From: Pseudozobellia sp. WGM2
Lineage (GTDB): Bacteria; Bacteroidota; Bacteroidia; Flavobacteriales; Flavobacteriaceae
Assembly: GCF_017810075.1 (NCBI RefSeq)
Contig: NZ_JADNYK010000001.1
Location: forward strand, 744,001-808,000
DNA length: 64,000 nt
Reading direction: 5' to 3'
The number at the start of each line of letters is the position of its first letter. Position 1 is the stretch's first letter. The translations under genes were made by a program, and so were the position numbers. Shown one piece after another: positions 55,268 through 62,850 of the stretch. The notes under the pieces were generated by a model. It did no database searches. It was not told the origin of the DNA and saw only the letters and a program-made list of their open reading frames with translations.

Positions 55268-56409
55268 AAGTTACCGATACTGACAATACAATTCAATTGA
55301 ACACAATTGAAGAAGCTATAGAAGACATAAAGAACGGCAAGGTCATTATAGTGGTCGATGATGAGAACCGTGAGAATGAAGGAGATTTTTTGGCCGCAGC
55401 GGAACTGGCCACACCTGAGACCGTAAATTTTATGGCTACTCATGGTAAAGGATTGATTTGTGCCCCGTTGACCGAAGGTCGATGCAAACAACTTGGGCTT
55501 CACATGATGGTCACCAACAACACAGACCCCTTGGAAACGGCTTTTACCGTATCGGTAGATTTAAGGGGCAAGGGAGTCACCACGGGGATTTCCGCTTCGG
55601 ACAGGTCAAAAACGGTTCGTTCATTGGTCGACCCTGCAACGAAACCCCATGATTTGGCACGGCCGGGTCATATTTTTCCATTGATTGCCAAAGAAGGTGG
55701 CGTTTTACGCAGAACGGGGCACACCGAGGCCGCCATAGATTTTGCGCGCCTAGCGGGTTTAAAACCGGCCGGTATTATCGTAGAGATTATGAACGACGAT
55801 GGTTCTATGGCACGCCTACCAGAACTCTATGAGGTTGCGAAAAAGTTTGACCTAAAGATTGTTTCAATTGAAGACTTGGTCGCCTATCGCATGGATCATG
55901 ATAGTCTTATTATCAAAAAAGAAGATTTTGAGATAACCACACGTTTTGGCAATTTCAGATTACGCGCCTATCAACAAACTACCAATGACCATGTACATTT
56001 AGCCTTAACCAAGGGAACTTGGAACAAAGATGAAAAAGTATTGACTCGCATCAACTCGACTATGGTCAACAATGATATTTTAGGTACGCTAACGAACAAT
56101 GTCGATGCAAAGTTAGAAGATATGTTCAACGCCATTAATAAAGAAGAAAAAGGGGCCATCGTTTTCATTAACCAGAACCCCAAAGCTTTGAATCTATTGG
56201 CACGATTGTCAGAGCTTAAAGAGCTACAAAGACAGGGAGTTTACAAAGCTCCAAAAATTGATATGGATTCTAAGGACTTCGGTATCGGAGCTCAAATACT
56301 TCATGATTTAGGAATTGTGAAGATGAAGGTACTTTCCAATTCACCGGAAACCAAGCGTGTGGGTATCGTAGGTTACGGACTCGAAATTGTCGAATACGTG
56401 GGATATTAA
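55264..56409 (+). CDS. ribB: 3,4-DHBP synthase with degenerate GTP cyclohydrolase II domain
   Basis: The first ~210 residues are an intact 3,4-dihydroxy-2-butanone-4-phosphate synthase (DDENRENEGDFLAAAELA, RTGHTEAAIDFARLAG): ribulose-5-phosphate to the riboflavin four-carbon unit. The C-terminal ~170 residues keep the GCH II fold (DFGIGAQILHDLG, KVLSNSPETKR) but contain no Cys at all, lacking the three zinc ligands, the CDC motif and the EGRGIGL loop. GTP cyclohydrolase activity is therefore unlikely; a structural or regulatory role is inferred. 381 aa, ATGA overlap with the LptF/G gene. Confidence 0.9.
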   Translation: MKVTDTDNTIQLNTIEEAIEDIKNGKVIIVVDDENRENEGDFLAAAELATPETVNFMATHGKGLICAPLTEGRCKQLGLHMMVTNNTDPLETAFTVSVDLRGKGVTTGISASDRSKTVRSLVDPATKPHDLARPGHIFPLIAKEGGVLRRTGHTEAAIDFARLAGLKPAGIIVEIMNDDGSMARLPELYEVAKKFDLKIVSIEDLVAYRMDHDSLIIKKEDFEITTRFGNFRLRAYQQTTNDHVHLALTKGTWNKDEKVLTRINSTMVNNDILGTLTNNVDAKLEDMFNAINKEEKGAIVFINQNPKALNLLARLSELKELQRQGVYKAPKIDMDSKDFGIGAQILHDLGIVKMKVLSNSPETKRVGIVGYGLEIVEYVGY

Positions 56410-56436
56410 ATACCTTGGTTTATAAATACAGGAAAT

Positions 56437-56475
56437 AAAAAAAAGGTGCAAGTTTAGAACTTGCACCTTTTTTTT
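56437..56475. terminator. Strong bidirectional terminator
   Basis: Eighteen-base perfect stem of A8-GGTGCAAGTT (56437-56454) with the complementary arm (56458-56475), three-base TAG loop, between convergent genes. Confidence 0.92.
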
Positions 56476-56501
56476 GGTTCGTGTGCCTAAGTAGGTAAAC
56501 C

Positions 56502-57290
56502 TTAAAGCTTTCTCAACCAAATATTTCTAAACTGGGTCTTATTACCATGATCCTGAAGCGAAATCACATCATCACCATGAGCTTCTGGGTAGTTATGAAG
56601 TCCGATATAGAAAGTGGTTCCGTTTATAGCTACATTATTTTGAACCAGGACGCCATTATGCAAAACGGTAATGGTCGCTTTGGTATCGATTTCCCCATTT
56701 TCCTTAAAACGAGGCGCTCTATAGATAACGTCATAGGTATTCCATTCTAACGGACCTCTCATAGCATTCACCAATGGTGCATGGTCTTTATAAATACTAC
56801 CTGCCTGCCCATTTCGATAGGTTCGGTTATTGTACGAGTCTAAAACTTGTAGCTCATAGCGGTTTTGAAGAAATACACCACTATTACCTCTACCCTGACT
56901 TTCGCTCTCGACCTTATCAGGTGCGCTGAATTCTACATGAAGCTGGCAATCGCCAAACTTCATTTTTGTACTGATCCCACCTGAACCTGGTACCACCTCC
57001 ATATGGTCATTATCAACAATTTTCCATGGGGCCGGTTTTGAGGGATCCTTTTGGCTTACCCATTGGTCTAAAGTTGAACCATCAAATAAAATAATGGCAT
57101 CGGAAGGGGCGTCGCCCAATTTCTTGGCCGGCGTTACTACTTCGACCTCGGGTTCCCAAATTTCGGTCATTTCAGGTTTCATGGGCATTGGAGATTCTTC
57201 AGGAGGAACACTTGTATACTTTGTTTGTGCTTGTATTTGAGCCGCGAAAACAAAGGTCATTAGAAGAATCGGTAGTTTAATCAGTTTCAT
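56502..57290 (-). CDS. DUF1080 (3-keto-disaccharide hydrolase-like) protein
   Basis: Secreted or periplasmic, 262 aa, with signal peptide KLIKLPILLMTFVFAAQIQAQ. The DUF1080 (PF06439) jelly-roll fold is recognisable: AIILFDGSTLDQWVS, GDCQLHVEFSAP, GNSGVFLQNRYELQVLDSYNN, TYDVIYRAPRF, HNGVLVQNN. Relatives act on 3-keto sugars or bind carbohydrate; the substrate is not predictable. About 80 bases downstream of the DegT aminotransferase gene. Confidence 0.9.
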   Translation of the reverse strand: MKLIKLPILLMTFVFAAQIQAQTKYTSVPPEESPMPMKPEMTEIWEPEVEVVTPAKKLGDAPSDAIILFDGSTLDQWVSQKDPSKPAPWKIVDNDHMEVVPGSGGISTKMKFGDCQLHVEFSAPDKVESESQGRGNSGVFLQNRYELQVLDSYNNRTYRNGQAGSIYKDHAPLVNAMRGPLEWNTYDVIYRAPRFKENGEIDTKATITVLHNGVLVQNNVAINGTTFYIGLHNYPEAHGDDVISLQDHGNKTQFRNIWLRKL

Positions 57291-57371
57291 TTTATAGTTT
57301 GTTTAAGTTCTATTACTAATTCGGAAATAAATATAAATAATTAAATCAAGTCGGTTAGGGTTTGATTTATT

Positions 57372-58565
57372 TTAGATGGATTTCGAAATAACCGCTACCA
57401 TTTTATCGGCCCTAGCCCTAACCTCATCTTCTGCCCAACCCAATTTGATCAAACACGAAATATTACGGCCCACCCAATGGTCTGACTGTGAAAAATCAAC
57501 GGTCGAATAGTCACGTAAAAGCTCATTGACCTCCCATGACACTTTAGGAAGTGACTTTTTAGCCGATAAATGCTCCCACTTACGATAATAGTGCCAATTA
57601 TTGTCAAACCAGTAAAAACAAGCGTCTACGCCAGCTGTACCCAGTGCCCCATGTACCCTCTTGGCCGTTTCACTATCCGGTAAAAAGAAACTCAAAAAAG
57701 CATAGCTCTCAACTCCGCCGTCAGGAACTTTTCTAAATGTCAATCCTTCGATGGAAGCTAATGCTTCCCTGATAATCATATAATTTCTTTTCTGAATCGA
57801 TAGAAATTCATCCAATCGCTGAATTTGGGCCAGACCGACCGCGGCATGCAATTCGGATATTCGAAAATTATACCCCATAAACGGATGGGTCTCCGCCCCC
57901 CTATCATTACCCACATGATCATGACCATGATCTGAATAATGGTCGGCATTCAACTTGAATTGGTCGTTGTTCGTTATTACCGCACCGCCTTCACCGCATG
58001 TAACCGTTTTTACATAATCAAAAGAAAAACAACCTAAGTCACCATAGCTGCCTAACGGTTTACCTTCAAAAGTGCCTCCGATGGCTTGGCATGCATCCTC
58101 AAAAAGCAATAGATCATGCTTGTCACAAATTGTTTTTAACTTTTTCAAATCGGCCATAGAACCGCACATATGTACGGGCATCACTACTTTTGTACGCTGG
58201 GTAATTGCCTTTTCCACTGCTTCTGGGCTCAAGGTCAAAGTGTCATCTACATCTACCAAAACGGGAATGGCGCCTAACGCTAAAATCGATTCAAAACTTG
58301 CGACAAAAGTAAATGTGGGCATGATTACCTCGTCGCCTGCCCCAATACCGGCACTAGCCAAAGCAACGGTCAGGGCAGCCGTACCACTACTGACCAATTG
58401 GGCATGTTTGACCTGCATTTTCTCGGCCAAGACCTTTTCAAGTTCCAAGGCCTTGTAATGACCATTTCTCATTCCGTCAAAACCGTAGCGCATCAGCACT
58501 CCGGAATCCATCACATCTTGTACTTGGGCTCTCTCTCGATCCCCGAAAAGCTCGAATCCTGGCAT
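57372..58565 (-). CDS. DegT/DnrJ/EryC1/StrS family aminotransferase
   Basis: PLP aminotransferase (or related dehydratase) of nucleotide-sugar metabolism, 397 aa. The Schiff-base lysine is K186 in CFSFDYVKTVTCGEGGA; the phosphate-binding SSGTAALTVALA and the ED-A-QAIG loop are also seen. Substrate unknown: no sugar-nucleotide genes surround it. It is followed by a DUF1080 gene and preceded by a nitroreductase gene, both on the same strand. Confidence 0.92.
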   Translation of the reverse strand: MPGFELFGDRERAQVQDVMDSGVLMRYGFDGMRNGHYKALELEKVLAEKMQVKHAQLVSSGTAALTVALASAGIGAGDEVIMPTFTFVASFESILALGAIPVLVDVDDTLTLSPEAVEKAITQRTKVVMPVHMCGSMADLKKLKTICDKHDLLLFEDACQAIGGTFEGKPLGSYGDLGCFSFDYVKTVTCGEGGAVITNNDQFKLNADHYSDHGHDHVGNDRGAETHPFMGYNFRISELHAAVGLAQIQRLDEFLSIQKRNYMIIREALASIEGLTFRKVPDGGVESYAFLSFFLPDSETAKRVHGALGTAGVDACFYWFDNNWHYYRKWEHLSAKKSLPKVSWEVNELLRDYSTVDFSQSDHWVGRNISCLIKLGWAEDEVRARADKMVAVISKSI

Positions 58566-58583
58566 GTATTCTATTTGAGTTTA

Positions 58584-59219
58584 TTAGTTGAATTCTATTA
58601 TACTGTCTTCTAAATTCTTACGCACTTTTTTCAGTTCCGAAAACATATCGTCCCCAGCACGATACCCCACCGGTAAGACGAGTGCAGAGGTCAACCCCAT
58701 ATCTGCTAAATTTAACACCTCATCATAAGCTGAAGGAATAAAACCTTCCATGGGGCAAGAATCAATCTTTTCCATAGCGCAGACGGCCAATAGATTTCCC
58801 AGGGCCAAATAGGCTTGATTTTTAGTCCAAATCTGTACTTCTTCTAATTTTTTTACTGAAAAATCACTTATCAGTGCCTTTTTAAAAGGGTCTAGTATTT
58901 CATCGGCAGTGCCCCTCACCCTCTTCACCTGTTCAAAATATTTTTGAATGTACTTTTCGTCAATTGCGATCTGGGTACATATTACCAACAAATGAGAAGC
59001 TTGGGCCACCTGTTTTTGTTGATACGAATGCGGTACTAAGCGTGCTTGAATTTCTTTATTTTGGATGACCAACAATGTAATCGGCTGAAGACCGTAAGAA
59101 GTTGCCGTTAAGTTAAAGGCCTTTTTTAAACACCCTATTTTTTCATCGGGAAGCAATCGGTCAGCATCAAATTTCTTAACTGCATACCGCCATTCTAAGT
59201 TCTTAATCGTATTCGCCAT
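58584..59219 (-). CDS. Nitroreductase family NAD(P)H-dependent oxidoreductase
   Basis: FMN-dependent reductase, 211 aa. Family features: N-terminal YAVKKFDADRLLPDEKI, ATSYGLQPITLLVIQN, LALGNLLAVCAMEKIDSCPMEGF and LVLPVGYRAGDD. Start is the ATG at 59219; the frame continues to a TTG two codons earlier. Probably reduces quinones, enones or nitro compounds. Eighteen bases separate it from the DegT gene. Confidence 0.92.
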   Translation of the reverse strand: MANTIKNLEWRYAVKKFDADRLLPDEKIGCLKKAFNLTATSYGLQPITLLVIQNKEIQARLVPHSYQQKQVAQASHLLVICTQIAIDEKYIQKYFEQVKRVRGTADEILDPFKKALISDFSVKKLEEVQIWTKNQAYLALGNLLAVCAMEKIDSCPMEGFIPSAYDEVLNLADMGLTSALVLPVGYRAGDDMFSELKKVRKNLEDSIIEFN

Positions 59220-59371
59220 GATCAATTCTTACTGTCAATTTGAAAACCTAACCAAAACCAATTTCCTAGAAAAGGATGGTTTTAATTGTAGGGAAACAAA
59301 AATAACCCGAATTTATTTCTTAGCTAAGCAATGGGGGCTTAAGCTTTAGCAAATCGACCCTATTAAATAAG

Positions 59372-59401
59372 AAAGAGACCGCCAGTACTGACGGTCTCTT
59401 T
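59372..59401 (-). terminator. Terminator downstream of the response regulator gene
   Basis: Perfect AAAGAGACCG/CGGTCTCTTT stem (59372-59381, 59392-59401) with a ten-base loop that can pair further (CAGTACTG). A weak T tract follows on the minus strand. Confidence 0.65.
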
Positions 59402-59452
59402 ACAGGAGTAAGGTCTTCACCTCGTGAAGCCCAGCCAAATCATATTTTAATA

Positions 59453-60094
59453 TTATATCAATGCACGCGAAATTTCCATTTCTTGCAACTTTCTCAATGC
59501 TTCTGATTTAGAATTCACGTTCAGCTTTAAATAGATGTTTTGAATGTGAAAATTAATGGCACTTGCCGTTACGAACAATTTCTCAGCAATAGTCTTGTAC
59601 GTAGCCCCTTGGCAAAGGTATTCGATGACCTGATTTTCTCTTTCTGAAAAATAATCGTTCGATTTTCGTTGGAATTTTGAAATAATCTGACTCACGATAT
59701 CATTGCTCATAGTGGATCCTTCATTCTTGATGGAGTCTAAGGCATTGTACAATTTTCGCTCGTTAATCGGTTTTGAAAGGTAGCCATTGGCCGTTTTCTT
59801 GAACGCTTTTTTTACCAGCTCATATTCTTTATTCTCACTGAGCATGATAATTTTGACGTTGGGGTCTTTTTTTCTGAAAAGCTGAATGCCCTCAATACCA
59901 GAAGTATCGGGCAATTCAACTTCAGAAAAAATAATGTCGGGCTTAACTTCATCAAATTCGGCTACAGCTTCAGAAATAGTACTGTAAATTCCACCAAGGG
60001 AATATTCGAGATACGATTCAAAATACTTTTGGTAAGCCTCGTGTAAAAATCGATCATTATCGATCACAATAATCTTTGGTAACGTGGTATTCAT
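59453..60094 (-). CDS. NarL/FixJ-type response regulator with atypical receiver
   Basis: 213 aa: receiver domain (about 1-120) and a LuxR-type HTH (YFSERENQVIEYLCQG... TASAINFHIQNIYLKL, about 150-205). The acidic pocket (IDND, residues 11-14) and the conserved Lys (SKP) are present, but the phospho-acceptor position is Glu58 (IIFSEVELP) where Asp is expected. It may act without phosphorylation or be locked active. Solitary, no kinase nearby; followed by a terminator. Confidence 0.9.
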   Translation of the reverse strand: MNTTLPKIIVIDNDRFLHEAYQKYFESYLEYSLGGIYSTISEAVAEFDEVKPDIIFSEVELPDTSGIEGIQLFRKKDPNVKIIMLSENKEYELVKKAFKKTANGYLSKPINERKLYNALDSIKNEGSTMSNDIVSQIISKFQRKSNDYFSERENQVIEYLCQGATYKTIAEKLFVTASAINFHIQNIYLKLNVNSKSEALRKLQEMEISRALI

Positions 60095-60630
60095 GGTAGT
60101 GGGTATTAACGATATATTTTCTAACCACTTAATTGTCAGAAATATATCTAGGTTAAATTTGGGACTGAATTTTTGTTTTTAATCGTATTGCCGGTAAGCA
60201 ATTATTTAAAATTTGGCGTAGAAAGGTGCTTCTTCTTAGATGGTTAGGTCTAGAAGTATCACAATTAAACTCTGCTTAAGGGCATAGACGGCACTAGGGA
60301 GGGTACTCCCGAAAGTCTTTGCTCAAAAAAAGCAACAGTTATTCTTTTACGCTGGGTGAATTTTTAGATATCGATACCGATGTGTATCAAAATCAAAATG
60401 ACGCTTAATTTTTTATTTCTCAGAAGTTGAGATAATGTAAACTCTTTTTAGAGTTTTTACAGCCACGTCTTTTACGGAATTGATGTAGGAAATGATTCAT
60501 GGTCATGGGATTTTGGGGATTCATAAATAGGTTAATTCGATTTGGTTCAGTAAACATAATAATTTTTATTTCACGTCTCTTTTATTGCGTCCCATTTTCG
60601 TCAAACTACACCAAACAGCCCAATTTTAAT

Positions 60631-60660
60631 GCATTTAATCGGCATTTTTGTATTTAATCG
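60631..60660 (+). repeat. Direct repeat, 19-bp spacing
   Basis: GCATTTAATCG (60631-60641) and GTATTTAATCG (60650-60660): ten of eleven bases identical, 19 bases apart. Resembles the repeat at 32361-32395. A related CATTTTCGTC lies at 60593-60602. Confidence 0.4.
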
Positions 60661-60731
60661 ATATCTTTTTTTAGCAGTTTTAACCTGATGATTACCTACG
60701 AAATTTTAGTTTGAAAGGGCTAAAAACAAAA

Positions 60732-60759
60732 AAAACAGCAGGGCCTCCCCTGCTGTTTT
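60732..60759 (-). terminator. Terminator downstream of the PorP gene
   Basis: Stem AAAACAGCAGGG (60732-60743) with CCCTGCTGTTTT (60748-60759), four-base loop, T run on the minus strand; about 50 bases past the PorP stop. Confidence 0.88.
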
Positions 60760-60810
60760 GCCTAATTTTCTACCAAAAAAATCAGGTCCCACTAACCATA
60801 AGTTAATATT

Positions 60811-62736
60811 TTAATAGTCGTTGTACATATTATCAACGATTGCAGAATGATCATCTACCTGCATGATCCATTTTTCATCTTGGTACTTACCATCTAAGTT
60901 GGTTACATATGCATCTTTTGCATCTTGTTTGAAGCTATAGTCTGCCAAGTAGACGTAGTATAATCCGTTTTCTTTGTTATAGAACTGCCCTGCTTTAAGA
61001 CCTTTCTTTTTCAAGCTCTCCATAAAGGCGTTCATATATTTTTTGTTGCTATACACATTTGCAATTACGAAATAGCCTGATTGAGCTCCCACGATATTGG
61101 CCTGGTTCAGCACTCGAATAGGCAGATTCACTTCTTCTTTTATCTTTGAGACATCGTTGTTGCTTCCGGTCACCGGTTTAGCTTCCGCCTGTGCCACACG
61201 GTGCTCTCTTTGACGTTGTATGGCCTCTTCTCTCTTGTTGAAGAATGTGTCTACTGATTTGTGTATTTCGTTATCTACGGTCGCATCCGCTACTTGGTTG
61301 TCGACATCCGCAGTCAAGCTTATGTTAGCATCCTCTTTATCTGAAACTTTAGGGCTTTCTTCAACAACGGCCAGCTCTTTTTTAGCGATTGCAGTCTTTG
61401 TTGTACCGTTCTCGGCCAAGCCGGTATTGAACTTAGGTGTCTTCTCTTTCTTAATTTCAGCGTCGGCTTCTTTAGACTGACGTATTTCTTGCTTTAATAC
61501 ATCTACCAAACTCTCTAAGCGTGATTGAAAAGCAGCATCCCTGGCGGCATCGATAGAATCTTGTCTTAAAATCATCTCATCTAGTATCAAACGGTTCTCG
61601 TACGCCAAAGAATTAGGATCATCTAGGGCCGAATTTGCTTCTATCGCTTGTTTTTTAAATGATTTTCTTTCTTTGTTCATTGCCTTTTCGTTCTCGGCGG
61701 TCAACCTCAATATCTGCTCTTCGTAGTTTCTAACGATACGATCTATCTGTGCATCGTTCGAAGCATCTACCAGGCTATTGACCTTTGAGCCATGGTCTTG
61801 AAAATTATAGGCCAATGAAACTTCATGGTTCCACCCTAAATCGGCATCGTCTTGATTCAAGTCTTTCTCCAATAGGTACCCAATAGACATTCTTTTGCTC
61901 AAGTTGAACCCTAGACCGGTGCTCAGCCCATAGGTATCATCATAATTTGCCTGAAACCAGCCGAAGGTCGGTAGGTCTAGTACCATAGAGCCCACATAAT
62001 CTAAACTACCATCTTCGTTTTGGCCCACTTGTACCATTGGCATCAACCTTGCGTCGGCAAAAATACCGCGATTGGCCATAAACTGGTGACTGTACTGTAC
62101 AGAAGCCTTAACACTCTTCGTACTCATATTGGTCAAAAAGGTATTGGCGGTCTGATTGTATTTGAATAGATCGGTCGCATATAGACCAAAATCAAAACTA
62201 CCCAATGAAAGGGTTACCCCTGGCTGAATTGCCACTTTACTTTCTTTTTTCGAGTCAAGTATTTTATTATCATTTTCCACAGCTACAATTCGATTGCGAT
62301 CCAACCCTTCATTATAATAGGTAAGATTAGTACCAAAAGTAAGCTTGTTCTTATCACCTAACTTTACCGCTGTGGCATAGTTGGCGTTAAAACCGAACTC
62401 TTGAACTACACCAGACCATTGACTATATACACTAATACCCAAGGCGGTACTCTCGTTCAGCTTATTACTGAAGCCTAGAAAGTAGTTCTGATCGTTATCT
62501 TCAAAAGTTGCATATTGATTTCTATGCAGAATATTGATATATGACTTGTTTTCTCTCACCAACGAAAAGGTCGGGTTGATCAAAAAGCGATTATAAAACA
62601 ATTGGTTGTGATAGGTGCTTTTTGAATTGATTTCGGTAATCGGTGCTTCTTGGCCGTAGCTCATCTGAAAGCCCAACATGGCACAGAACAAAAAAAGTAG
62701 GCCAAATCTTTTGGTAGTATTACTATTGTAGCTCAT
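60811..62736 (-). CDS. PorP/SprF family membrane protein with coiled-coil and SPOR-like C-terminus
   Basis: Outer-membrane protein of the PorP/SprF family (gliding and type IX secretion accessory). A signal peptide ends at YGQ; the N-terminal ~300 residues show the family strands (YNRFLINPTFSLVRENKSYINILHRNQ, LGFSNKLNESTALGISVYSQWSGVV). Unlike a usual PorP of about 300 aa, a 340-residue extension follows: a charged coiled coil (about 325-440), an acidic stretch, then a SPOR-like end (GYFVIANVYSNKKYMNAFMESLKKKGL...GLYYVYLADYS). 641 aa. Confidence 0.88.
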   Translation of the reverse strand: MSYNSNTTKRFGLLFLFCAMLGFQMSYGQEAPITEINSKSTYHNQLFYNRFLINPTFSLVRENKSYINILHRNQYATFEDNDQNYFLGFSNKLNESTALGISVYSQWSGVVQEFGFNANYATAVKLGDKNKLTFGTNLTYYNEGLDRNRIVAVENDNKILDSKKESKVAIQPGVTLSLGSFDFGLYATDLFKYNQTANTFLTNMSTKSVKASVQYSHQFMANRGIFADARLMPMVQVGQNEDGSLDYVGSMVLDLPTFGWFQANYDDTYGLSTGLGFNLSKRMSIGYLLEKDLNQDDADLGWNHEVSLAYNFQDHGSKVNSLVDASNDAQIDRIVRNYEEQILRLTAENEKAMNKERKSFKKQAIEANSALDDPNSLAYENRLILDEMILRQDSIDAARDAAFQSRLESLVDVLKQEIRQSKEADAEIKKEKTPKFNTGLAENGTTKTAIAKKELAVVEESPKVSDKEDANISLTADVDNQVADATVDNEIHKSVDTFFNKREEAIQRQREHRVAQAEAKPVTGSNNDVSKIKEEVNLPIRVLNQANIVGAQSGYFVIANVYSNKKYMNAFMESLKKKGLKAGQFYNKENGLYYVYLADYSFKQDAKDAYVTNLDGKYQDEKWIMQVDDHSAIVDNMYNDY

Positions 62737-62850
62737 GGTAGTAGTATTTGGGATTTAAAGGGGTGGGCGTTCAAGGCCCTACAAATGGTCATAGTTTAAT
62801 ATGTAGGCCGCAGGTGGTAACCGAACGACCTACTCTATTGACCCATTTGC

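Larger units (their letters stand above)
60095..60810. other. 716-base intergenic region
   Basis: Between the response regulator and PorP genes. It holds a small hairpin (GGGAG/CTCCC near 60298-60310), the direct repeat at 60631-60660, and the PorP terminator. A 29-codon TTG-start frame (60319-60408) is not convincing. No tRNA or known RNA family was recognised. Confidence 0.5.

Noticed and set aside
60319-60408. 29-codon frame starting with TTG (ends FLDIDTDVYQNQNDA)
   Set aside because: Protein-like composition, but only a TTG start, no clear ribosome-binding site, and no matching neighbour. Likely chance.
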